Assembly (NCBI RefSeq): GCF_018332695.1
Contig: NZ_BOQN01000039.1
Location: 1-64,000, forward strand
DNA from: Paractinoplanes toevensis
GTDB lineage: Bacteria > Actinomycetota > Actinomycetes > Mycobacteriales > Micromonosporaceae
DNA length: 64,000 bases
Direction of reading: 5' to 3'
Position 1 is the first letter of the stretch, and each line of letters opens with the position of its first letter. Below the pieces are notes generated by a model. It did no database searches and was not told the DNA's origin. It worked only from the letters and a program-made list of their open reading frames with translations. This document shows, piece by piece, positions 8,280-15,958 of this stretch. The translations under genes and the position numbers were made by a program.

Positions 8280-8777
8280 TCACGGTCGCGCTCGGCGACG
8301 GGCTACCGTCGGACTCGCCGTCGGACTCGATGACGGGCTCGATGACGGGCTCGATGACGGGCTCGCCGTCGGGCTCGGCTTGATCCGCTTCCCGCGCGCC
8401 TCGATCCGTGCGGCGAGGTAGTCGGTGCCGGACTTGGTGCCGATCACCGTGATGCCGTAGCCGACGCCCAGGCCGGCGACGGTCGCGGCCTTGCCGTTGA
8501 TCCGGATGCGGGCGTTGGCGGCCACCGTGACGGTGACCGTGCCCTTCTTGGCCTTGACGGTCACCGTGCTGTCGGCGGCGCTGACCGCGGCGACCGTACC
8601 GGTGGCGGTGAATTTGCTCTTCTTGCCGGCCTTGCTGCTGCCGGACGGTGCGGTCTCGGGCCGGTGGGCGGCGGTCAGCCCGCCACCCGGTGACGAGGCG
8701 AACGCGACCGTGGCGGCCGACGGCACGGCAACGGCGGTGGCCAGGGCCGCGGCGACGGCGATACGGCGAAACTGCAC
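8280..8777 (-). CDS. Secreted DUF5666-like small protein, copy 2, frameshifted tail
   Basis: A 165-residue paralogue of the gene at 7636-8067, with GTG start 8777 and the same AAGGAG leader. The signal peptide (QFRRIAVAAALATAVAVP) and single beta-rich module are conserved (ATGTVAAVSAADSTVTVK; ARIRINGKAATVAGLGVGYG). The tail is a Ser-Pro repeat (SPSSSPSSSPSSSP) encoded by a 12-bp tandem DNA repeat. Near 8302-8307 a CG of the repeat is replaced by a single base, shifting the frame; the protein then ends VARRRARP at 8280. The other frame keeps the Ser-Pro pattern and ends in Asp-Asp-Asp at 8233 like copy 1. This may be a real mutation, slippage variation or a sequencing error. Confidence 0.75.
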   Translation of the reverse strand: MQFRRIAVAAALATAVAVPSAATVAFASSPGGGLTAAHRPETAPSGSSKAGKKSKFTATGTVAAVSAADSTVTVKAKKGTVTVTVAANARIRINGKAATVAGLGVGYGITVIGTKSGTDYLAARIEARGKRIKPSPTASPSSSPSSSPSSSPTASPTVARRRARP

Positions 8778-8817
8778 GGGCAACTCCTTGATCGGGGGTA
8801 CTCCGATCGTTGCCCTG

Positions 8818-8877
8818 CTCGGGTGCCCGCCGGTTGCAAACGAGGCGTTGCCGGGTTGCGCTGCCGGCGGGCCCGAG
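8818..8877. terminator. Bulged hairpin downstream of the metallopeptidase gene
   Basis: CTCGGGTGCCCGCCGG (8818-8833) pairs with CCGGCGGGCCCGAG (8864-8877) with a 2-base bulge and a loop of about 30 bases. It starts 10 bases after the metallopeptidase stop on the minus strand and precedes the leader of the DUF5666-like copy 2. A terminator is likely but the long loop makes it uncertain. Confidence 0.4.
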
Positions 8878-8887
8878 TGTGGAGCTG

Positions 8888-10282
8888 TCAGAGCAGGCCG
8901 CGGGCGTGGAACGCGGCGCGGGTCTTGGCCGCGGCCCGGTGGCCGTAGAGCAGCCGGGCGGTGGTGACGGTCCGCTGGGCCGCCTCCGGCATGGTGATCG
9001 TCGGGTTGAAGAAGAACTGCGACTCCAGGATCACCCGGTTGGCGGTGGTGCGGCCGAGCGCCCGGTTGACGTCCCACAGCGCGTGCGACCAGATCTCGCC
9101 GTCGGCGTGCACCTCGCCCTCCAGGTCGGTCGGGTAGACCTTCGGGGTGTCGGTGCGGCGCAGGCAGTGCGGGGTGTCGTCGGTGTACGAGGTGGCGTCC
9201 CAGTCCATCACGCAGGCCCACGGGGTGACGGCGGTGTTCCGGCTGGTCGCCTGGGACATGGTGACGGCCCAGTAGTCGCCGAAGCCCTCACCGATCGAGC
9301 CGGCCTCCTCGGACTCGCCGAAGCCGGGCACCTGGTCGTCCTGGATGGCGTGGCCGTACTCGTGCCAGATCACCTCGTTGTCCTCGGCGTCGTCGACGCC
9401 GCCGGTGCCGAAGGTGATGCCGTCCACGCTGCCGTCGTAGTACGAGTTGTCGTCCTCGTAACCGGTGGTGGCGAAGTCCTGCGGCTCGTTGTTGACGTCG
9501 CGGAACCCGAGCCGGTGGATGTACTCCTGCGTGCTGGTGATGCTGTAGTAGGCCATCACCTGCTCGAAGCCGTCCTGTTCCCGGTTGAACAGGTAGGTGC
9601 GGCTGCGCGATGTCACCTCGCTGTCGCTGATGTTGTTGGCGTAGGCCCCGTCCAGCGTGGTCTTCCGCCGGTCGAGCTTGGTCAGCTTCACTGTGCGGTA
9701 AGCACGCCTGAACTGCGGGCCGTCGGCGTCGTCGTTGTCGGTGAGCGACTCGTTCTGCAGTTTGACCACCGGGTTCGGGTCGAAGACGCGACCCTTGCCG
9801 TCGTTGTTCTGCGCGGTGTTCTTCTCCTGGAGCACGCCGCCCGAGTCGGCGTCGACCAGGGTGCGGTAGGTGCCCTTCACGGTCGGGGTGAGCGTCATCC
9901 AGGCGAGCTTGGCCGGACTGCCCGGCACGATCACCAGTTGGGCGCTGCCGGGCTGATTGCCGAGACGCCCGGCCACCTTCGACTTCGCCGTCTGCGCGGT
10001 CAGGTCGGCGGCCGTCTCGTTCAGACCGGTCACCGTCTTGCGGCCGTCCTCGATCGTCTTCGTGCCGGCGGTGTCGGTGTGCGTGGCGTAATAGCCGCCG
10101 AAGACCGGGATTCCCCGATAGGTCTGTTGGTACCAGGTGTGCGTACCCAGCAGGGATTGGCGCGTCTGAACCGCGGTCAGACCGTCCGGGGCCGCCGCCG
10201 GCGCGGCCTGCGCGGCCGTCCCGCCGGCGGCGATCAAACCCAGTGTGACCAGCGGTGCAAGCACTCGAACTGCTCTGTTCAA
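8888..10282 (-). CDS. Secreted zinc metallopeptidase (gluzincin, M4/M36-like)
   Basis: A 464-residue exported protease precursor. Start TTG 10282 gives a normal signal peptide (NRAVRVLAPLVTLGLIAAGG); the longer frame to 10360 does not. A fungalysin/thermolysin-type propeptide follows (TWYQQTYRGIPVFGGYYATH). The zinc site is HEYGH at about residues 307-311, with the third ligand Glu332 in GSIGEGFGDYWAV, the spacing seen in gluzincins. The family level (M4 or M36) is not resolved. The start has a G-rich stretch rather than a clean ribosome binding site. It is flanked by secreted-protein genes but not clearly in an operon. Confidence 0.85.
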   Translation of the reverse strand: MNRAVRVLAPLVTLGLIAAGGTAAQAAPAAAPDGLTAVQTRQSLLGTHTWYQQTYRGIPVFGGYYATHTDTAGTKTIEDGRKTVTGLNETAADLTAQTAKSKVAGRLGNQPGSAQLVIVPGSPAKLAWMTLTPTVKGTYRTLVDADSGGVLQEKNTAQNNDGKGRVFDPNPVVKLQNESLTDNDDADGPQFRRAYRTVKLTKLDRRKTTLDGAYANNISDSEVTSRSRTYLFNREQDGFEQVMAYYSITSTQEYIHRLGFRDVNNEPQDFATTGYEDDNSYYDGSVDGITFGTGGVDDAEDNEVIWHEYGHAIQDDQVPGFGESEEAGSIGEGFGDYWAVTMSQATSRNTAVTPWACVMDWDATSYTDDTPHCLRRTDTPKVYPTDLEGEVHADGEIWSHALWDVNRALGRTTANRVILESQFFFNPTITMPEAAQRTVTTARLLYGHRAAAKTRAAFHARGLL

Positions 10283-10369
10283 GGAGACCCCCCACGTCGT
10301 TTTCTCCGAAGGGGGCGATGCTATCAATGCGACGAGCCATGCAAATGCATAAATGATCAACGCATCTGC

Positions 10370-10750
10370 TCAGAGCGCCGGCGCGGCCTGTTCGAGGATC
10401 TTCAGCGTGCGTCCGATATGGGCCCGGACCAAGGCTTCGGTCGCATCGCCGTCGTGCCGGCGCAATGCCTCGATCATCTGCCGGTGCTCGGCGTTGACCG
10501 CCACCGCGTCGGCCGGGCTCATCGCCCCGGTGCCGCTGAAGATCCAGTGGCTGATGTTGGTGCGCTGTGCGAACTGGACCAGCACCGGGTTGCCGCAGGC
10601 GGCGGTGATCAGGCCGTGGAACTGCCGGTTGAGCCGGTTGAGCTCGCGCAGGGTGGCACCGGGCCGGTCGATCGCGTCGGCCAGCTCGGTCAGCCGGTCG
10701 AGGTCGTCGGCGCCGATCAGGTCGGCGGCCGTGACACGGTCAGACAGTAC
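10370..10750 (-). pseudogene. Remnant of a GntR-family regulator (FCD domain only)
   Basis: About 125 codons on the minus strand read as the C-terminal FCD ligand domain of a GntR regulator: RVTAADLIGADDLDRL, then LRELNRLNRQFHGLI, then AACGNPVLVQFAQRT and the final AALRRHDGD-like helix with VRAHI. No DNA-binding domain precedes it; upstream the frame runs into the 3' end of the histidine kinase gene. The only possible start (GTG 10585) would give 71 residues. It looks like a 5'-truncated gene, possibly cut when the kinase gene arrived. A functional short protein cannot be fully excluded. Confidence 0.65.
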
Positions 10751-11987
10751 CTGCCGTGATCGCTGCGGAGACGTCCTGACGGGGCAGATGGATGGAGATG
10801 GGGGTGCCGTGCCCCGGGTCGCTGTCGATGGTCAGGAGGCCGTCGTGCGCGTCGACGATCGCCTTGACGATGCTCAGGCCGAGCCCGGCCCCCTGCACCT
10901 CGCGGCGTTCGGCGTCGGCCGCGCGGCGGAACGGGGCGAGCACCCGCTGCTGGTCGGCCGCGCTGATCCCGATGCCGGTGTCGCGCACCTCGAGGACCGC
11001 GTCGTCGCCGTCGGCCCTGGCGGTCACCGTGATCCGGCCGCGCGGGGTGAACTTGACGGCGTTGAGCACCAGGCGTTCCACCGCCTGGCCGAGGCGTTGC
11101 AGGTCGGCGCGGACCGGAACCGGCTCGCCGGCGACGGCCGAGATCTCCAGGCCGCGCCCCTCGGCGAGCACCCGGTTGCGGGCGACCGCGTCGCGGACCA
11201 GCTCGGCCACGTCGATGACGGAGCGGTCGAGCACGAGCGAGCTCTGCCCGGCCTGCGCGGCCAGCAGCATGTCGTCGACCAGCGCGATCAGCCGGTCGGA
11301 GTTGCGCCGGATGCGGTCGAGGAACTGGGGGTTCTCCGACGGTGGCGACTCGGGGTCGCCGAGCACCTCGAGGTAACCGTTGATCGAGGTCAGCGGGGTG
11401 CGCAGTTCGTGGGTGACCCGGGAGATGAACTCGTCCTTGATCCGGTCGGCGTCGCGCAGCCGCTCGTTGGCGGCGTCCAGACCGCGGGCGTACTGGCGCA
11501 GTTCGAGCTGGGCCATCACGTGCCGGGCGAGAGTGCGCAGGCCGGCGCACTCGGCCGGGTTGAGCAGACGGGGCTCGGAGTCGATCACGCAGAGGGTGCC
11601 GAGCGGCTGGCCGCCGGCGGTCACCAGCGGGGCACCGGCGTAGAACCGGACGTACGGCTCGGCGACGACCATCGGGTTGTTGCGGAAGCGCGGGTCGAGC
11701 CGGGCGTCGGGCACCTGCATGACCTCGCGGGCGGCGTGGATGGCGTGCGAGCAGAACGAGTGCTCGCGGGCGACCTCGCAGAAGTCCATGCCGACGCTGG
11801 CCTTGAGCCACTGCCGTTCGCCGTCGACCAGGCTGATCGCGGCGATGGGGGTGCGGCACAACTGGGCGGCGAGCACGGCGATGTCGTCGAAGTCGGCTTC
11901 CGGCGCGGTGTAGAGCACGTCGTAGTCGTGCAGGGCGGCCAGCCGCTGCCGTTCCAGCTGCGGATCCGCGACCAACATGCCCGACAT
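10740..11987 (-). CDS. Soluble GAF-domain sensor histidine kinase
   Basis: A 415-residue kinase with no membrane segment, so probably cytoplasmic. A GAF domain covers about residues 20-165 (with FCSHAIHAAREVMQVPDAR, a stretch common in this GAF group), then the dimerisation/phosphoacceptor helix with His193 in SRVTHELRTPL, then the ATPase domain with N box LVLNAVKFTPRG, DTGIGIS and GAGLGLSIVK. ATG 11987 is chosen because GGAGG lies 8 bases upstream. It runs divergently from the REC-GAF gene at 12172, which is its natural partner candidate. The Cys residues in the GAF domain could matter for ligand or redox sensing, but this is speculative. Confidence 0.9.
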   Translation of the reverse strand: MSGMLVADPQLERQRLAALHDYDVLYTAPEADFDDIAVLAAQLCRTPIAAISLVDGERQWLKASVGMDFCEVAREHSFCSHAIHAAREVMQVPDARLDPRFRNNPMVVAEPYVRFYAGAPLVTAGGQPLGTLCVIDSEPRLLNPAECAGLRTLARHVMAQLELRQYARGLDAANERLRDADRIKDEFISRVTHELRTPLTSINGYLEVLGDPESPPSENPQFLDRIRRNSDRLIALVDDMLLAAQAGQSSLVLDRSVIDVAELVRDAVARNRVLAEGRGLEISAVAGEPVPVRADLQRLGQAVERLVLNAVKFTPRGRITVTARADGDDAVLEVRDTGIGISAADQQRVLAPFRRAADAERREVQGAGLGLSIVKAIVDAHDGLLTIDSDPGHGTPISIHLPRQDVSAAITAGTV

Positions 11988-12171
11988 TTTACGAACCTCC
12001 GGCGGTGGCCGGGGTGTTCCGGGCCATACCGGTCCACTCGGCCGGTTGACGCAGGTGCTGAGCTTGAAGGTGCGGACGCCGACAACCCGATGGCAACCGT
12101 GCGGCACTCCCGTCGGCCCTTTCGCAACCTACCGTCTGAGCTGCATGAACGAATCGAAAGGACGGGTTGCC

Positions 12172-13032
12172 ATGGCCGTAATTGTCGCTGCCGAGGACGA
12201 CGCCGATGTCGCGGACCTGCTCGCGACCACGCTGAGCCGGGCCGGGCACGTCGTCCACCTGGCCGCCAACGGCCCGCGCGCCCTGCAGATGGTCGCCGAG
12301 CGCCACCCGGACCTCGTCATCCTCGATCACGGGATGCCCGGCATGACCGGCCTCGACGTGGCCCGGCGGCTGCGCGCCGACGACGCCACCTCGAGAGTGC
12401 CGATGATGATGCTCTCGGCCTTCACGCCGGACGGCGCCCGGGACGTCTTCGACCAGGTGCTGCACAAGCCCATCCCGCTCCGGCAGGTCGCCGACGTGGC
12501 CCGGGATCTGCTGGACAGCACCCGGCCGCGGCTGGTCACCGGCCGGCCGCTGACCGACCCGGAACGGCTGGCCGCGGTCAGCCGGCTGCTGGCCGAGCCG
12601 GACCCGGTCGACGAGCTGAGCCTGGCGCTGGAGATCGCCAACATCGCCGAGGCGACCCGCGCGCAGGCCGCCGCGATCGGGCTCATCCTCGACAAGGCGC
12701 TGCAGACGGTCGCCTCGGTGGGCCTGCCCGATCTGATCGTCGAGGCCGGCGGTGCACCGCTGGAGTGGACGCCGTGCGGCGTGCTGGCCGGCACCGACCG
12801 GCCGATGCTCCTCGACGACATGATCACCGACCCGATCTTCCGGGACATCCCGATGGTGGTGTTCTCCGGCGTCCGCTCCTACGCGGCGGTGCCGCTGCAC
12901 TCGCCCGAGGGCCTGGTCGTGGCGGTCCTGGCGGTGATGGCCCCCGAGCCGGGCCGGTTCAACGCCGCCACCGTGGACCTGCTGCGCGCCGCGGCGCCGC
13001 GGGTGATGAAGCTGGTCGACCGCCGCCGCTGA
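12172..13032 (+). CDS. Response regulator with receiver and GAF domains
   Basis: A 286-residue protein. The receiver domain (1-120) has the acidic pocket E8-D9-D10, phosphoacceptor Asp52 in VILDHGMPGMTG, and Lys99 in LHKPIP. A GAF domain fills residues about 130-285 (VDELSLALEIANIAEAT onward). No DNA-binding or enzymatic output domain is present. ATG 12172 is preceded by AAAGGA at 9 bases; the longer frame from 11977 overlaps the kinase gene. It is divergent from the GAF-kinase, and both partners carry a GAF domain, so phosphorylation and a small ligand may be combined. Its stop touches the stop of the convergent Lrp gene without a gap. Confidence 0.85.
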   Translation: MAVIVAAEDDADVADLLATTLSRAGHVVHLAANGPRALQMVAERHPDLVILDHGMPGMTGLDVARRLRADDATSRVPMMMLSAFTPDGARDVFDQVLHKPIPLRQVADVARDLLDSTRPRLVTGRPLTDPERLAAVSRLLAEPDPVDELSLALEIANIAEATRAQAAAIGLILDKALQTVASVGLPDLIVEAGGAPLEWTPCGVLAGTDRPMLLDDMITDPIFRDIPMVVFSGVRSYAAVPLHSPEGLVVAVLAVMAPEPGRFNAATVDLLRAAAPRVMKLVDRRR

Positions 13033-13503
13033 TCAGTTGCCGCGCCGGTGCTCGAAGATCAGGTGAGTCTCGGTGCCGGCCACCAGGTGGGTACCGCTGA
13101 GCCGCTCGGTGATGATCGTGCGCAGGTCGCCGACGTCGGCGGTGGCCACGTGCAGCAGGAAGTCGTAGGAGCCGGAGACGAAGTAGACGTCGCGGACCGC
13201 CGGGATGCCGGCCAGCGACTCGGCGAACTTGCCGATCGCGTCGCGGGCGTCGGACCGGATCCGCACCGCGATCATGGCCTGGATCGGGCGCCCGATCCAG
13301 GCCGGATCGACGTCGGCGTGGAAGCCCCGGATGGCACCGAGCTCGCGCAGTCGGCGGATGCGGGTCAGGCAGGTGGACGGCGCGATGCCGACCCGCTCGG
13401 CGAGCGCGTTGTTGGGCATCCGGCCGTCGACCTCGAGCAGGGCCAGCAGGTCCAGATCGATGGGATCGAGGGCCCGAAGATCCTTCGGCGTATCCGGCGT
13501 CAT
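13033..13503 (-). CDS. Lrp/AsnC-family transcriptional regulator
   Basis: A 156-residue regulator with an N-terminal HTH (LDLLALLEVDGRMPNNALAE, then GIAPSTCLTRIRRL) and a C-terminal RAM ligand domain (VRDVYFVSGSYDFLLHVAT). It is divergent from the alanine dehydrogenase gene, separated by 125 bp. In mycobacteria an adjacent Lrp-type regulator (AldR) controls ald and responds to amino acids; the same link is inferred here. Confidence 0.9.
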   Translation of the reverse strand: MTPDTPKDLRALDPIDLDLLALLEVDGRMPNNALAERVGIAPSTCLTRIRRLRELGAIRGFHADVDPAWIGRPIQAMIAVRIRSDARDAIGKFAESLAGIPAVRDVYFVSGSYDFLLHVATADVGDLRTIITERLSGTHLVAGTETHLIFEHRRGN

Positions 13504-13628
13504 CGGCTCATGATCTGCACAAGATGCCGCGCTGACAAGCAGGACAGAATCTTATTCGGTCCCATTGCGCCCTTCCTGCACATCATTTCACCCTGGTCAC
13601 ACAACGCGAGCCCCGAAGGGACCGGAAA

Positions 13629-14744
13629 ATGCAGATCGGCGTGCCGACCGAGGTCAAGAACCACGAGTACCGGGTGGCCATCACCCCGGCCGGGGTTGCC
13701 GAGTTCGTCCGGCGCGGGCACCAGGTGCTCGTCCAGGCCGGTGCCGGCGAGGGTTCCGCGATCACCGACGACGACTTCGCCACCGCGGGCGCCCGGATCG
13801 TGCCGGACGCCGACAGCGTGTGGGCGCAGGCCGACCTGCTGCTGAAGGTCAAGGAGCCGATCGCCGCCGAGTACCACCGGCTGCGCGCCGGGCAGGTCGT
13901 CTTCACCTACCTGCACCTGGCCGCCGACGCGGCCGGCACGAAGGCCCTGCTGGACAGCGGGACGACCGCGATCGCGTACGAGACGGTGCAGCTCGCCGAC
14001 GGTTCGCTGCCGCTGCTCGCCCCGATGTCCGAGGTAGCCGGCCGCCTCGCTCCGCAGGTCGGCGCGTACTCCCTGATGCGTAACTCGGGCGGTCGCGGCG
14101 TGCTCCCCGGCGGGGTGCCGGGCGTGAGCCCGGCGAAGATCACCGTCATCGGCGGTGGCGTCTCCGGCGTCAACGCGGCCACCATCGCGCTCGGCATGGG
14201 CGCCGACGTGACCGTTCTCGACCTGAGCATCCCCCGGCTGCGGCAGATCGACGCCCAGTTCGGCGGCCGGGTCAAGACGCTGGTGTCCAGCTCCTACGCC
14301 ATCGAGCAGTCGGTGATCGAGGCCGACATGGTGATCGGTGCGGTGCTGGTGCCCGGTGCGAAGGCCCCGAAGCTGGTGTCGAACGACCTGGTGAAGCGGA
14401 TGAAGCCGGGCGCGGTGCTGGTCGACATCGCGATCGACCAGGGCGGCTGCTTCGAGGACTCGCACGCCACCACCCACGAGGACCCGGTCTACCGGGTGCA
14501 CGACGCGGTGTTCTACTGCGTGGCGAACATGCCGGGCGCGGTGCCGAACACCTCCACCTACGCCCTGACCAACGCCACCCTGCCGTACGCGCTGCGGCTG
14601 GCCGACCTCGGCTGGCAGGACGCGCTCAAGCAGGACCCGGCCCTTGCTTCGGGCCTCAACATCCACGCCGGCCGGTTGACGAACGCGTCGGTCGGCGAAG
14701 CGCTGGGCCTCCCTTCGGTCGAGGTCTCAACCGTCCTCGCCTGA
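13629..14744 (+). CDS. ald: Alanine dehydrogenase
   Basis: A 371-residue NAD-dependent L-alanine dehydrogenase, the usual full length. It converts alanine and pyruvate with ammonium exchange. The N-terminal [20 protein letters not shown], substrate-binding Lys75 (LLKVKEP), catalytic His96 (YLHLAAD) and the NAD-binding [10 protein letters not shown] (about 174-183) are all present. It is divergent from an Lrp-type regulator and is followed by a strong terminator. Confidence 0.97.
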   Translation: MQIGVPTEVKNHEYRVAITPAGVAEFVRRGHQVLVQAGAGEGSAITDDDFATAGARIVPDADSVWAQADLLLKVKEPIAAEYHRLRAGQVVFTYLHLAADAAGTKALLDSGTTAIAYETVQLADGSLPLLAPMSEVAGRLAPQVGAYSLMRNSGGRGVLPGGVPGVSPAKITVIGGGVSGVNAATIALGMGADVTVLDLSIPRLRQIDAQFGGRVKTLVSSSYAIEQSVIEADMVIGAVLVPGAKAPKLVSNDLVKRMKPGAVLVDIAIDQGGCFEDSHATTHEDPVYRVHDAVFYCVANMPGAVPNTSTYALTNATLPYALRLADLGWQDALKQDPALASGLNIHAGRLTNASVGEALGLPSVEVSTVLA

Positions 14745-14758
14745 CCCAGCACACAGAG

Positions 14759-14786
14759 AGAGGGGCCGCCCTGCAGCGGCCCCTCT
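14759..14786. terminator. Terminator shared by ald and the aldo/keto reductase gene
   Basis: AGAGGGGCCGC and GCGGCCCCTCT form a perfect 11-bp stem with a 6-base loop, followed by TTCT. It lies between two convergent genes. Confidence 0.85.
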
Positions 14787-14788
14787 TT

Positions 14789-15844
14789 CTACAGGTGGCG
14801 GGCGATCTGTGACAGGTCGGCCGGGCTCAGCCTGTCCGACGAGGTGTTGGCCTGGTGCCAGAACGGGTAGCGCAGCGGCTCACCACTCACGTCGTCGAGC
14901 GCCCTGACCTCGTCGTCGGTCAGCACCAGGTCGGCCGCCGCGAGGTTGTCGCGCAACTGGTCGTTGGTGCGCGCGCCGACGATCACCGAGGTCACGCCCG
15001 GTTTCTGCACGATGTAGGCCAGGGCCACCCGGGCCGCCGACACCCCGTGCGACTCACCGATCTTCACGGCCAGCTCGATCGTGTCGTACAGCTTGTCCTC
15101 GTCGTGCACCGGCGGCTCGGACCACTCGGACAGGTGCCGGCTGCCGGCCGGGGCCTGCACCCCCCGGCGATATTTCCCGGAGAGCAGGCCACCCGCGATC
15201 GGGCTCCACACCAGGATGCCGACGCCCTGGTCGATGCAGGCCGGCACGATCTCGGCCTCGACGTGCCGGCTGTGCAGCGAGTAGTAGACCTGGGTGCTGG
15301 CGAACCGTTCGAGGTGCCGCGCGTCGGAGACGCCGAGCGCCTTCATCATCTGCCAGGCCGCGTAGTTCGAACAGCCCACGTAGCGCACCTTGCCGCTGCG
15401 CACCAGGTCGTCCAGCGCGGCCAGGGTCTCCTCCAGCGGGGTGTGCCCGTCCCACTCGTGCACCTGGTAGAGGTCGATGTAGTCGGTGCCGAGCCGGCGC
15501 AGGCTCGCCTCGGCGCCGCGGATGATGTGGTGCCGGGACAGGCCGGCGTCGTTGGGGCTGTCCCCCATCGGCATCCGCACCTTCGTCGCGATCAGCCAGT
15601 CCTCCCGCGAGGAGCCGAGCGCCTGCCCGATGATCTCCTCGGACAACCCGGCCGAGTACACGTCGGCGGTGTCGATCAGATTGACCCCGGCGTCCCGGGC
15701 GATCGCGATCTCCTCCTTGGCCGCTTCCACGTCGAGATTGCCGACCGGGGTGGCCCACCCGGTGCCACCGAAACCCATCGTGCCCAGGGTGAACGTCGAA
15801 ACCCTCAGGCCGGTCCGACCAAGTTGCCGGTACTGCATCGTCAT
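14789..15844 (-). CDS. Aldo/keto reductase
   Basis: A 351-residue NADPH-dependent oxidoreductase of the AKR superfamily. The catalytic tetrad region is visible: [12 protein letters not shown] (Asp and Tyr), ATKVRMP (Lys), and [12 protein letters not shown] (His). The C-terminal cofactor motif [12 protein letters not shown] is present. Start at 15844 or the ATG 6 bases downstream; GAGAGGG lies just upstream. The physiological substrate cannot be read from sequence. Confidence 0.9.
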   Translation of the reverse strand: MTMQYRQLGRTGLRVSTFTLGTMGFGGTGWATPVGNLDVEAAKEEIAIARDAGVNLIDTADVYSAGLSEEIIGQALGSSREDWLIATKVRMPMGDSPNDAGLSRHHIIRGAEASLRRLGTDYIDLYQVHEWDGHTPLEETLAALDDLVRSGKVRYVGCSNYAAWQMMKALGVSDARHLERFASTQVYYSLHSRHVEAEIVPACIDQGVGILVWSPIAGGLLSGKYRRGVQAPAGSRHLSEWSEPPVHDEDKLYDTIELAVKIGESHGVSAARVALAYIVQKPGVTSVIVGARTNDQLRDNLAAADLVLTDDEVRALDDVSGEPLRYPFWHQANTSSDRLSPADLSQIARHL

Positions 15845-15958
15845 CGCCCTCTCTGCGGTGCCTTCAACCGTTGCCAGCCTTTACCCGACCGGCCCCGGTT
15901 GTCCACCGAATGCGGTACCCGCGCAGCAGGCGTATATGTCGAGGCGAAGGAGGCCGGC

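Noticed and set aside
14855..15958. Very long plus-strand extension of the GH15 frame
   Set aside because: It overlaps the well-supported aldo/keto reductase on the other strand, and AAGGAGG plus ATG at 15959 gives a proper start.
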